Of a stretch of 64,000 nucleotides of DNA, positions 9,181 to 17,479 are shown piece after piece. The position numbers and the translations under genes are program-made. Origin of the DNA: JANQPX01 sp039197065. GTDB taxonomy: Bacteria > Pseudomonadota > Alphaproteobacteria > Geminicoccales > Geminicoccaceae. How positions within the stretch are numbered: position 1 is the stretch's first letter; each line of letters opens with the position of its first letter. The stretch covers positions 62,001 to 126,000 of the forward strand of contig JBCCUL010000011.1 of assembly GCA_039197065.1 (NCBI GenBank), in the 5' to 3' direction. Below the pieces are notes generated by a model. It searched no databases. It saw nothing but the letters and a program-made list of their open reading frames with translations, and was not told the DNA's origin.

Positions 9181-10290
9181 ATGATGGAGTTTGAGACGGT
9201 CGACCTTCAGGCGTTGATGGCTGAGGCTGCGGCGGTTCGTGATCGCGCCTTCGGCAAGGCGATCACCTATTCGCGAAAAGTGTTCGTGCCGCTCACCAAT
9301 ATGTGCCGCGACACCTGCGGTTATTGTGTATTCGTGAAGCACCCCAGCTCGCCCGATGCGCGGATCATGACGCCTGATCAGGTGATGAACGTGGTGCGCG
9401 CCGGCGAACGTCTCGGCTGCAAGGAAGTGCTGTTTTCCCTCGGCGAGAAGCCGGAGCGTCGCTATGAAGAAGCGCGCGCAGGGCTAGCTGCACTTGGTCA
9501 TACCAGCATGACCGACTACCTCCAGGGCATGTGCGCGCGGGTAATCGACGAGACCGGCCTGATCCCCCATGTTAACGTTGGCACGCTCGATGAGAATGAG
9601 ATCGCCATGCTGAAGCCGGTTTGCGGCTCCATGGGTATGATGCTCGAAAACCTCTCGCGGCGGCTGATGACAAAGGGGATGGCGCATCATGCCTGTCCGG
9701 ACAAGGTGCCCCTCCAGCGCCTGCGTACGCTCGAACGCGCCGGCCGTGCCCGCGTGCCGTTCACCACAGGGATTTTGATCGGCATCGGCGAGACCTTCGA
9801 AGAGCGCATCGATAGCCTGAAAGCGATCCGAGATGTGCATTTGCGCTACGGGCATATTCAGGAGGTCATCGTTCAGAATTTTCAGGCCAAGCCAGGCACG
9901 GCCATGGCTGACCATCCCGAACCGACGCTCGACGACATGCTGCGCACGCTCGCCGCCGCGCGCCTGATCCTGCCGGAGGCGATCAGTCTGCAGGCGCCAC
10001 CCAATCTGAGCGAGCGCCACGGCGCCTATCTCGCCGCTGGCATCAATGACTGGGGCGGCATCTCGCCGCTGACGATCGATTACATCAACCCTGATCACGC
10101 GTGGCCGGCGATCGACCATCTGCAAACGACGACAGCGGCTGAAGGGTTAGACCTCAAGGAGCGCCTCGCCGTCTATCCGCGTTTCCTTAAGCCCGATGCA
10201 GGCTTCGTTGACGCGGAGATGAACGCCAGGCTCGGGACGCTGATGCGCACCGATGGGCTCGCGCGTGATCAGACCGAGACGATGCCATGA
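9181..10290 (+). CDS. cofG: FO synthase subunit 1 (7,8-didemethyl-8-hydroxy-5-deazariboflavin synthase)
   Basis: 369-residue radical SAM enzyme; with CofH it makes FO, the deazaflavin chromophore of coenzyme F420, from tyrosine and the ribityl pyrimidine of riboflavin synthesis. The cluster motif is CRDTCGYC (CxxxCxxC) near residue 42, after the characteristic SRKVFVPLTN. Later conserved parts include HVNVGTLDENE, GMMLENLSRRLM, FTTGILIGIGET and QNFQAKPGTAM. A very strong GGAGGG site precedes ATGATG at 9181. The stop overlaps the cofH start (ATGA), so the subunits are translationally coupled. CofG and CofH are separate here, unlike the fused FbiC of actinobacteria. Confidence 0.95.
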   Translation: MMEFETVDLQALMAEAAAVRDRAFGKAITYSRKVFVPLTNMCRDTCGYCVFVKHPSSPDARIMTPDQVMNVVRAGERLGCKEVLFSLGEKPERRYEEARAGLAALGHTSMTDYLQGMCARVIDETGLIPHVNVGTLDENEIAMLKPVCGSMGMMLENLSRRLMTKGMAHHACPDKVPLQRLRTLERAGRARVPFTTGILIGIGETFEERIDSLKAIRDVHLRYGHIQEVIVQNFQAKPGTAMADHPEPTLDDMLRTLAAARLILPEAISLQAPPNLSERHGAYLAAGINDWGGISPLTIDYINPDHAWPAIDHLQTTTAAEGLDLKERLAVYPRFLKPDAGFVDAEMNARLGTLMRTDGLARDQTETMP

Positions 10291-11492
10291 CCATCGATCC
10301 CGACCTAGGAGCGGCGTCTGCGGAGATCGCACGCATTCTGGAAAAGCCGTTTCTCGGCCGGGACTTAACGAAGGCGGACGCCGTCCGACTGTTCGCAGTT
10401 GAGGGCGCAGATCGTGATGTTTTGTTTCGTGTCGCCGATCACCTACGACAGCTGGCCAACGGTGAGCGAGCCAGCTTCGCGATCGTACGCAACATCAACT
10501 TCACCAATGTCTGCTACATGGGCTGCCAGTTCTGCGGCTTTGCGAAACGGCGGGAGGATGAGGGCGCCGAAGTGCTCGCGATCGAAGAGATCGTTCGGCG
10601 TGCGCTGGAGGCGAAAGATCGTGGCGGTACCGAGGTTTGCATCCAGGGCGGACTTAATCCGGATCTCGATTGGCGACATTATCGACGAATGGTCCGCGCC
10701 ATCAAGACCGACGTCCCCGACGTCCACATCCACGCATTCTCGCCTTTCGAAATCTGGTACGGGGCCAGGCAGAGCCGGATGCCCTATGAAGCCTATATAC
10801 TAGACCTGAAAGAAGTCGGGCTTGGCTCGATGCCAGGCACGGCGGCGGAAATTCTGGACGTCACCATTCGAAAACAGCTGACGCGCGACAAGCTCAGCAC
10901 CGAAGACTGGGTGACGATCATCAAGGCCGCGCATCGTGTCGGCGTGCCGACCACGGCGACGATCATGTACGGCCATATCGACCGGCCGGAGCACTGGGCG
11001 GCGCATCTAGATCTGCTACGGGATATCCAAAAGGAGACGGCAGGCTTCACCGAGCTGGTGCCACTCGGTTACGTCCACCAGGACAGTCCGCTCTTTCACA
11101 GCCGGAGCGACGTGCGGCCCGGACCGAGTGCAGATGAGAGCCTGAAGATGCATGCGATCGCAAGGGTCATGCTGCATGGCCATATCGACAATATCCAGGT
11201 GTCCTGGGTGAAGCTCGGTCCGGCGATGGCTGTGAAGATGCTGCAAACCGGCGCCAATGATCTGGGTGGCACTCTGATGAACGAGAGCATCAGCAGGGCT
11301 GCTGGCGCGAAGCATGGTCAGGAAGTTACACCTTTGGAAATGGTCAAGCTCATCCGCGCTGCGGATCGCATCCCGGTTCAGCGCAGCACGCTCTATGACG
11401 TGCTGGAGGTCTTCGACGATCACGATCCGATGCCTGTGGATCCGCTCGTGGCACGCCAGGGATCCACTCCGCTCGACTTTCTTAGAAGCTGA
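10287..11492 (+). CDS. cofH: FO synthase subunit 2 (5-amino-6-(D-ribitylamino)uracil:L-tyrosine transferase)
   Basis: 401-residue radical SAM partner of CofG. It joins a tyrosine-derived fragment to 5-amino-6-ribitylaminouracil before CofG closes the deazaflavin ring. Motifs: RNINFTNVCYMGCQFCGFAK with the CxxxCxxC cluster near residue 78, EVCIQGGLNPDL, HIHAFSPFEI, GSMPGTAAEIL, TTATIMYGHID and SWVKLGPAMA. It overlaps cofG by four bases, and the next gene begins 6 bp after its stop, suggesting one operon. The genes that turn FO into F420 (cofC, cofD, cofE) are not in the window, so F420 itself is inferred only from the F420-type oxidoreductases nearby. Confidence 0.95.
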   Translation: MTIDPDLGAASAEIARILEKPFLGRDLTKADAVRLFAVEGADRDVLFRVADHLRQLANGERASFAIVRNINFTNVCYMGCQFCGFAKRREDEGAEVLAIEEIVRRALEAKDRGGTEVCIQGGLNPDLDWRHYRRMVRAIKTDVPDVHIHAFSPFEIWYGARQSRMPYEAYILDLKEVGLGSMPGTAAEILDVTIRKQLTRDKLSTEDWVTIIKAAHRVGVPTTATIMYGHIDRPEHWAAHLDLLRDIQKETAGFTELVPLGYVHQDSPLFHSRSDVRPGPSADESLKMHAIARVMLHGHIDNIQVSWVKLGPAMAVKMLQTGANDLGGTLMNESISRAAGAKHGQEVTPLEMVKLIRAADRIPVQRSTLYDVLEVFDDHDPMPVDPLVARQGSTPLDFLRS

Positions 11493-11498
11493 ACCGCG

Positions 11499-11981
11499 AT
11501 GGATATCTTCAAGCTATCCGAAAACCTGATGTCCATGGATGACGAAACCTGGGCGCGTCACGCCAATCCCTGGAGCGTATACAGCCGCTTTACATGCTTG
11601 CCGCTGATCGTGCTCGCCCTTTGGAGCCGTGTGTGGATTGGCTGGTGGTCGCTTGTCCCGCTTGCGCTGGCACTTTTCTGGACTTGGTACAATCCGAGAG
11701 CTTTTCCGCCTAGTGACAAGAAGGATGGTTGGGCGTTCAAAGGGACGCAAGGGGAGCGGCTTTTTCTGAACAGGAGACGGGTGCCGATCCCCAATCATCA
11801 TCAATCCATGGCGAAAATCCTGACCTTGTTGTCGTCGATCGGTCTCGGCATCCTCATCTACGGTGTGGTCGTCCTCGACCCCTGGGCAACCCTTTTTGGT
11901 CTGTTGTTCGCGATCACCACAAAGGTCTGGTTCGTGGATCGCATGGTCTGGATGTACGACGAGCAACAGCGCTCGATCTGA
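11499..11981 (+). CDS. Small integral membrane protein downstream of cofH
   Basis: 160 residues starting 6 bp after cofH. Hydrophobic segments lie near residues 32-45, 49-63 and 107-140, separated by a basic soluble loop holding NRRRVPIPNHH. It resembles small bacterial membrane proteins placed in DUF6653, but I am not certain of that assignment. Function is unknown; tight spacing makes it part of the cofGH transcript. Confidence 0.6.
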   Translation: MDIFKLSENLMSMDDETWARHANPWSVYSRFTCLPLIVLALWSRVWIGWWSLVPLALALFWTWYNPRAFPPSDKKDGWAFKGTQGERLFLNRRRVPIPNHHQSMAKILTLLSSIGLGILIYGVVVLDPWATLFGLLFAITTKVWFVDRMVWMYDEQQRSI

Positions 11982-12042
11982 GTCGCAATCCCCTAGTTGG
12001 CATCGCAGCGCAGCTCGTCGTGATCAGCAGTTGACGTGCCGT

Positions 12043-12957
12043 GTGGAAACCCGCATCAAACCCACCGGATCGGCCCTAACCAAGGGATTGTCTTTCTTGC
12101 GACGAGCGTCCTGCAAGGCTTGGCGATGTCTCATGCTGCCGCTCTGGTGGCTCTCGCTATCGTCTCCTGCAGTACATGCCGAAGACGCTTATTCTGTGGC
12201 ATGGTCAGACCAGGAAGATCTCGCAGCGTTCGATGATCGGACCCTTTTCGTCATCGGCAACACCCTCTTCACTGCCTACCATGAGCTCGGCCATGCACTG
12301 ATCGATCTTCTGAAACTGCCGGTGATCGGCAGGGAGGAGGATGCAGTCGACGGATTTGCCGCCGTGACCATGATCCCGGAGGAACCCGACGACGTGCGCG
12401 ATGCGTTGATCGTTGCCGTTGGCGATGGCTGGCATGCGCAAAGCGCTGTCGCAGCACGACAAGGCGAGCGACCTTTTTGGGGGGAGCACGCGCTGGATGC
12501 GCAGCGCCATTTCGCGATCGTCTGCCTGATGGTCGGCAGCGATCAGGACGGGTTCTACGACTACGCCCTGGAGTCCGGCCTCCCAGACGAGCGGATCGAA
12601 AGCTGTGCTTACGATTTCACGCGCATGAAGCAGGGTTGGAAACGCCTTCTCGCACCCCACAAGCGGAGCGCGCAGACAAAAAGCGAGCCGGCCGCACAGG
12701 CAGCGATCGACATTGTGTTCGATGATCCCTTGCCAAAGCAGGAGCAGGCCTACAATCGCGTTCGAGAGCATGGCCTCCTGGAGGATGCCATCCTCTACCT
12801 CGCAGACGATATCATCCTACCTACGCCACTGACCGTTCGTTTCACGCCATGCGAGGACGCCAATGCCTACTGGTCGAGAAGCCAGCGTGAAGTGCTGATC
12901 TGCTACGAGCTAATCGAAGAGTTCGACAACATTCTCCTGAATGCCGCCTTTCGCTGA
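12043..12957 (+). CDS. DUF4344-type putative secreted metallopeptidase
   Basis: Up to 304 residues with an N-terminal signal sequence (hydrophobic core WWLSLSSPAV, probable cleavage after VHA). The mature part holds the zinc-protease motif HELGHALID about 40 residues in, then a conserved E-rich helix (AVDGFAAVTMI) and VLICYELIEEF near the C-terminus, as in the DUF4344 metallopeptidase family. I used the GTG at 12043 because it leaves basic residues before the hydrophobic core; ATG 12133 is the alternative. No good ribosome site distinguishes them. Substrate is unknown. It follows the cofGH transcript by 61 bp and may be its last gene. Confidence 0.7.
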   Translation: METRIKPTGSALTKGLSFLRRASCKAWRCLMLPLWWLSLSSPAVHAEDAYSVAWSDQEDLAAFDDRTLFVIGNTLFTAYHELGHALIDLLKLPVIGREEDAVDGFAAVTMIPEEPDDVRDALIVAVGDGWHAQSAVAARQGERPFWGEHALDAQRHFAIVCLMVGSDQDGFYDYALESGLPDERIESCAYDFTRMKQGWKRLLAPHKRSAQTKSEPAAQAAIDIVFDDPLPKQEQAYNRVREHGLLEDAILYLADDIILPTPLTVRFTPCEDANAYWSRSQREVLICYELIEEFDNILLNAAFR

Positions 12958-12964
12958 GGATTCG

Positions 12965-14602
12965 TCAGGTCAGGACAAAGCCTTCATAGCCGTTCGCCGC
13001 CACCCGATTGCATTTTTTGACATAAGCCGGGAAGCCGGGATAAGGCAGGAAGACCCGCGGCTTGCCCTCGATATTGGCGCCGAGATACCAGGAATTGCAT
13101 TGGGGATAGAGCAGACCGCCTGCAACCTCGCTAACGTGATCAACCCAGGCGGTTTCGGCCTCATCGGTCGCCTCAATTGCCTGGGTGCCGCTTTCTTCGA
13201 GATAGGCGAGGCAATCAGCAATCCAGTCCACATGCTGCTCGATGGTCGGCAGCATGTTGGTAAGAACGGAAGGGCTGCCGGGTCCGGTGATCGTGAAGAG
13301 ATTGGGAAATGCGGCGACCGCAAGACCGAGATAAGTCTTCGGGCCATCCATCCATTTGTCCGACAACCTCAACCCACCCCGCCCGCGAATGTCGATCCGC
13401 TTCAGGGCACCGGTCATGGCATCGAAGCCAGTTGCAAGGATCAGCATATCGAGCCTGTGATGTTCGCCGCCGACCTTGACGCCATCGGCGACGATCATCT
13501 CGATCGGCTGCTCACTGATGTCGACGAGCGAAACATTCGTGCGGTTGAAGGTCTGAAAATAGCCGGTATCGACACAAAGTCGTTTACAGCCGACGATGCT
13601 CCTAGGCGAGAGCCTCTCGGCTGTCTTGGGATCGTCGACGATGGAACGTATCTTTCTTCGAATGAAATGAGCGGCCGTGTCATTCGCGCGCTTGTCGATC
13701 AGGAGGTCATTGAAGGCGGTCATGAAGCTTAGACCGCCGAGCGCCCAGCGGCTCTCGTAGACCGCCTCACGCTCCTCATCACTCACGTTGAGCGCTGACG
13801 ACGTCGGTATCGGAAAGTCGATCCCGTTCCTGGTTGTCTTGGCGCGGGCGCGAAGCGCGGCGTAGTCAGCCTTGACGGCGTTCTGAACCTTCGGATCAAG
13901 GGGCGCATTCCAGGCAGGCACCACGTAGTTGGGCGTGCGTTGAAAGACCGTCAGATGCTCTGCCGTCTCGGCGATGATCGGTATCGATTGAATGGCAGAC
14001 GAACCGGTGCCTATGACGCCGACATGCTTGCCCTCAAAACTGACATACTCGTGGGGCCAGTCGCCGGTATGCAGAACATCGCCTCCGAAGGAAGCCAGAC
14101 CCTTGATCTTCGGATGATTAATCGCCGAAAGACAGCCGGTTGCCATGATGCAGAAACGGGCGATGAAACGTTCACCCGTTTCCGTCTCCGAGGTCCAGTG
14201 ATTGGTCTCCTCATCGAAGCGAACGGATTTAACTGCTTGCTCGAAGCGGATATCCCGCTTCAGATCGAAGCGTTCGGCGACATGGTTTGCATAGCGAAGA
14301 ATTTCCGGCTGCCCTGCATAGCGTTCGGCCCAGACCCACTCCTGCTGCAGTTCTTCCGAGAACTGATAGGAATATTGCAAGCTCTCGACATCACAGCGTG
14401 CGCCTGGATAGCGATTCCAATACCAGGTGCCGCCAACATCGCTACCTCGCTCCAAGGCGAGTGCGGAGAGACCGAGGCCGCGTAGCCGGTGCAGCATGTA
14501 GAGCCCTGAAAAACCGGCGCCGACGATGAGAGCGTCTCTCAAGCTGCCATCGTCGAAACTGGCAGGATTACTGCATCCACTCACTTGTTCTCCGTCCATC
14601 AT
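12965..14602 (-). CDS. Type I Baeyer-Villiger monooxygenase (cyclohexanone-monooxygenase-like)
   Basis: About 545 residues, the usual length for FAD/NADPH Baeyer-Villiger monooxygenases that convert ketones to esters or lactones. Visible are the FAD fold GAGFSGLYMLHRLRGLG, the GGTWYWNRYPGARCD stretch typical of the cyclohexanone/phenylacetone group, the diagnostic fingerprint FGGDVLHTGDWP, and the NADPH fold GVIGTGSSAIQ with FQRTPNYVVP after it. ILATGFDAMTG and FTITGPGSPSVLTN lie in the C-terminal half. ATGATG at 14597-14602 follows AGGGG and is preferred over ATG 14635. It converges on the metallopeptidase gene (7 bp gap). The physiological ketone is not evident. Confidence 0.9.
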   Translation of the reverse strand: MMDGEQVSGCSNPASFDDGSLRDALIVGAGFSGLYMLHRLRGLGLSALALERGSDVGGTWYWNRYPGARCDVESLQYSYQFSEELQQEWVWAERYAGQPEILRYANHVAERFDLKRDIRFEQAVKSVRFDEETNHWTSETETGERFIARFCIMATGCLSAINHPKIKGLASFGGDVLHTGDWPHEYVSFEGKHVGVIGTGSSAIQSIPIIAETAEHLTVFQRTPNYVVPAWNAPLDPKVQNAVKADYAALRARAKTTRNGIDFPIPTSSALNVSDEEREAVYESRWALGGLSFMTAFNDLLIDKRANDTAAHFIRRKIRSIVDDPKTAERLSPRSIVGCKRLCVDTGYFQTFNRTNVSLVDISEQPIEMIVADGVKVGGEHHRLDMLILATGFDAMTGALKRIDIRGRGGLRLSDKWMDGPKTYLGLAVAAFPNLFTITGPGSPSVLTNMLPTIEQHVDWIADCLAYLEESGTQAIEATDEAETAWVDHVSEVAGGLLYPQCNSWYLGANIEGKPRVFLPYPGFPAYVKKCNRVAANGYEGFVLT

Positions 14603-14708
14603 CGCCCCTAATGTCGATCGATAAAGGATCGTCACACCATAAGTCTTGATACCCCTCGAAGAGAAAGCAAGGCATCGAAGCCGTCAGCGGCTCCGGGCGC
14701 GGTGCCAA

Positions 14709-14742
14709 GAAAAAACCCTCCGGCGTTTCCACCGGAGGGTTT
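14709..14742 (-). terminator. Rho-independent terminator of the cold-shock gene
   Basis: A perfect inverted repeat, ACCCTCCGG and CCGGAGGGT with an 8-base loop, is followed on the minus strand by a run of six T (the A run at 14709-14715 on the plus strand). It lies about 25 bp past the stop of the minus-strand cold-shock gene and is one of the clearest intrinsic terminators in the window. Confidence 0.88.
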
Positions 14743-14765
14743 CCGTCAAGCGATGGTCGTGAGCG

Positions 14766-14975
14766 TTAGCCGACGATCTTCAGATTTTCGGCGGCACTCT
14801 TGCCGTTATGGCCGCGCACAAGCTCATATTCGACCTTTTGACCTTCCTGCAGGGCGTCGAGACCGGCTCGCTCAACCGCTGAAATGTGGACGAATGCGTC
14901 ACCGCCGCCGGTCTCAGGCTCGATGAAGCCATAACCTTTGACGGGATTGAACCATTTAACTGTTCCGGTATTCAC
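14766..14975 (-). CDS. CspA-family cold-shock protein
   Basis: 69-residue single-domain cold-shock protein. The RNA-binding motifs KGYGFI (RNP1) and AFVHIS (RNP2) are intact, after GTVKWFNPVKG. It melts RNA secondary structure and binds single-stranded nucleic acids in the cytoplasm. The start is GTG at 14973-14975, with AGAGG nine bases upstream; the longer in-frame extension to 15065 is rejected because homologues begin at this point. The gene is monocistronic, ending in a strong intrinsic terminator. Confidence 0.93.
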   Translation of the reverse strand: MNTGTVKWFNPVKGYGFIEPETGGGDAFVHISAVERAGLDALQEGQKVEYELVRGHNGKSAAENLKIVG

Positions 14976-15368
14976 GACGAGTAACCTCTTGTATTGGGAA
15001 AGAAGCGCTGTGCGACATTGCATGGCGCCGACCGGCCTCATCGTTCTCAAGCGGGATGCGGTCACTGAAGTGCCGACGTCGACTCTAAAACTCAGGAGGC
15101 AGGGTGGCGTCAGATAAGCACATATGGTCGGGAATACAAGCGATTATCTAAACGAATATGCGTATATCTTGTGGACAACAATCGCCATTCGCGCGAAAAG
15201 CGCCGATGTCAGATCTGCGGAAAACGGAGCGTCTGGCAAAAGTCATGAGCTTTCGTTACGTTTCATCGGAGTGGTGGCTTCAGGCCTCAAAAGAATGACA
15301 AGAGACCTGATCGGCATAGGCGGTTGACGATCGGGAAACCTCTGCGATCAGGGGAGCTTAGAAGGACG
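14976..15368. other. Intergenic region between csp and the UbiA-family gene
   Basis: About 390 bp that must contain the cold-shock promoter and 5' leader (minus) and the promoter of the prenyltransferase (plus). A 67-codon plus-strand reading frame from 15124 has no recognisable motif or good ribosome site and is not called. The stretch around 15110-15180 is AT-richer than its surroundings. I see no repeat or RNA gene. Confidence 0.5.
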
Positions 15369-16241
15369 ATGAGCTTAGCAGCAACGCTGAAATTAGGACG
15401 TGTTTCGAACCTGCCGACAGTCTTGACTAATGGCCTGACCGGTCTGGTTCTTGGTGGTGGCGCACTCCTTGATCCACGTACGCTGCCGGTGTTGGTGGCG
15501 CTCTCATTGTTCTATGTCGGCGGCATGTATCTAAATGACGCCTTCGATGCCGACATTGATCGAAAGGAGCGCCCGGATAGGCCTATTCCCAGTGGTTTGA
15601 TCGACCAGCGGACGGTGATGAACGGCGGCATCGCCATGTTCATCGTCGGCATCTGCATCATGCTCTGGGTTGGCTTCGTGGCGGAGAATGGAACCGGCGG
15701 CTGGCCTGGCCTCGCCGGATTGGTCCTAGTGACCGCGATCGTCGTTTATGACTGGCACCACAAAGGCAATCCCTTCGGTCCCTATGTCATGGGCGTCTGC
15801 CGGATGATGGTCTATGTCACTGCCGGCATCTGCTTTCTGGTGCCGCCGCCGGCCTGGCTGCTGCTGGCAGCTCTGATCCTGTTTTCCTACCTGATTGGCC
15901 TGACCGCGATCGCACGTCAGGAGAACCTGCGCGAGATCGACGGATCCTGGCCTTTGTTGCTGTTCGTGCCGCCATTGGTTTACGGCTTGTTTTGGTTCAG
16001 CAGCAACGTGACATCGGCCATCGCCTTAATCCTGCTGCTGGGCGTTATTGGCATCGCGGTCTGGATGCTGCGGCGACGTCTTCCTGGCGATATCGGCGTC
16101 GCCGTTTCGGTGCTGATCGCCGGCATCTGTCTTCTGGACGCCGTCTTCCTCGCCAGTGCTGGCGAGATCGTACTCGCCTGGTGGGCGATAGCCGGATTCG
16201 TACTTACGCTAATGCTGCAGCGCTTCATCCCCGGTACTTAG
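15369..16241 (+). CDS. UbiA-family prenyltransferase
   Basis: 290-residue polytopic membrane protein (about eight helices) of the aromatic prenyltransferase superfamily. The first Asp-rich motif is NDAFDADID followed by RKERPDRPIPSG, which binds Mg-prenyl diphosphate. The second region reads YDWHHKGNPFG, so the usual second DxxxD is degenerate. The start RVSNLPTVLTN recalls the EboC-like branch rather than UbiA or cytochrome-oxidase CtaB. ATG 15369 follows AGAAGGA closely; the upstream in-frame start at 15324 is less likely. Substrate is unknown; no other ebo or quinone genes are adjacent. Confidence 0.8.
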   Translation: MSLAATLKLGRVSNLPTVLTNGLTGLVLGGGALLDPRTLPVLVALSLFYVGGMYLNDAFDADIDRKERPDRPIPSGLIDQRTVMNGGIAMFIVGICIMLWVGFVAENGTGGWPGLAGLVLVTAIVVYDWHHKGNPFGPYVMGVCRMMVYVTAGICFLVPPPAWLLLAALILFSYLIGLTAIARQENLREIDGSWPLLLFVPPLVYGLFWFSSNVTSAIALILLLGVIGIAVWMLRRRLPGDIGVAVSVLIAGICLLDAVFLASAGEIVLAWWAIAGFVLTLMLQRFIPGT

Positions 16242-16324
16242 GTGTTGTGACCACACCATTTACTGACGGCCGCGATGGAACCATCCGCTTCACGTTTGAT
16301 ATGCCGGCTGTTCGTAGTTAGGCC

Positions 16325-17218
16325 TTAGGACGACTTCTGGAGAAGACGCCTGATCACCGGGAAATAGGCGTTGCCATATCCCTCAGCGATCGCTGCTTCG
16401 AACTGTCTCGCCATATTGGCGGCACCGGGTGCGGCCACGCCCTGCTCGGCAGCCATATCGAGCGCGTAGGCAAGGTCCTTGGCGGCGTAGTCCACGGCGA
16501 AGGCCTTTTCCGGATAGTTCTCAGGGAGAAGGCTCTTCATGGCGTGGTTGCGGAGCGCAAAGCTGTCCCCTGAGCCCTTGGTCATCGTCTCAAATAGTGC
16601 CTTGCCGTCGACGCCGGCACCCTCAGCGAGGGTGACCGCCTCGGCGAGAGCCTGCACGGTCTGAAACAAGACCATGTTGTTCATGATCTTGACGACCTGT
16701 CCCGCTCCTGGCGCTCCGCAATGTATGATATCCGAACCCAGGACAGCGAGCACCGGATGGATCGCTTCAAACACCCTCTCTTCGGCGCCGACCATGATTG
16801 CGAGCGTGCCATCAGCCGCCGCCGCACGTGTTCGGGCGATCGGCGCATCCGCGAAGTGTGCGCCTTGGTTCTTGGCAGCTTCAGCAAGCTCACGCATCAA
16901 AGAGGGCGGGGAGGTCGACATGTCCACAAGGATCTGCCCTTCGCGAAGCTGATTGACAAGCTTCTCCGCCCCGAACATCAGGTCTCGAACCTCGACGCCA
17001 CCCGGAAGGCAAGTGATGACCATATCAGCCCTCTCACATAGCACTTTCGCCGAGGAGGCAGCATCGACGCCCTGATCTCGAAGGCGGGCGAGCGGCTCCG
17101 GCATGCGGTCATAGGCAATCACCCGCCATGCTTCGGGGACGATTAGATTGCGGCACATGGGCTCACCCATGACCCCAAGACCGATGAAGCCAACGGTCTG
17201 GATTTTTTTCTGGGCCAT
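16325..17218 (-). CDS. NAD(P)-dependent beta-hydroxyacid dehydrogenase (3-hydroxyisobutyrate dehydrogenase family)
   Basis: 297 residues with the family's two-domain plan. N-terminal Rossmann motif GFIGLGVMGEPMCRNL, then TCLPGGVEV and VDMSTSPPS, the substrate-binding segment DAPIARTRAAAADGTLAIMV, and the catalytic Lys in GQVVKIMNNM. The C-terminal helical half contains KDLAYALDMA. Members oxidise or reduce 3-hydroxyisobutyrate, tartronate semialdehyde, glyoxylate or succinic semialdehyde. The usual APVSGG is APIARTR here, so the substrate should not be inferred from closely studied members. ATG 17216-17218 is preceded by GGAG. Confidence 0.88.
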   Translation of the reverse strand: MAQKKIQTVGFIGLGVMGEPMCRNLIVPEAWRVIAYDRMPEPLARLRDQGVDAASSAKVLCERADMVITCLPGGVEVRDLMFGAEKLVNQLREGQILVDMSTSPPSLMRELAEAAKNQGAHFADAPIARTRAAAADGTLAIMVGAEERVFEAIHPVLAVLGSDIIHCGAPGAGQVVKIMNNMVLFQTVQALAEAVTLAEGAGVDGKALFETMTKGSGDSFALRNHAMKSLLPENYPEKAFAVDYAAKDLAYALDMAAEQGVAAPGAANMARQFEAAIAEGYGNAYFPVIRRLLQKSS

Positions 17219-17479
17219 GGGACTTTCTCCGGCGGTCGCGCAAATCTCGGTCATGGGCTTCGGCGTATAGCGGGGCAGCAAAAGTTCAGTCTAAGTGATC
17301 ATCCCCGGCATGGCCAAGCGACATACTCCCGTGCCTGCCTTCAGCGGATTGCCCTTGCCGATCGTCTCGGCAAGCTGTAAACGGCCGATCAAATAACTGT
17401 GAATTCGAGTTATTTCGGCATGCCTACCCTTGGAAGATTTGTGGAACTACAACGTTTATCAGTTTAATCCACGATATCC

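Noticed and set aside
12941..13732. 263-codon plus frame
   Set aside because: Antisense to the Baeyer-Villiger monooxygenase, which is complete with its fingerprint.
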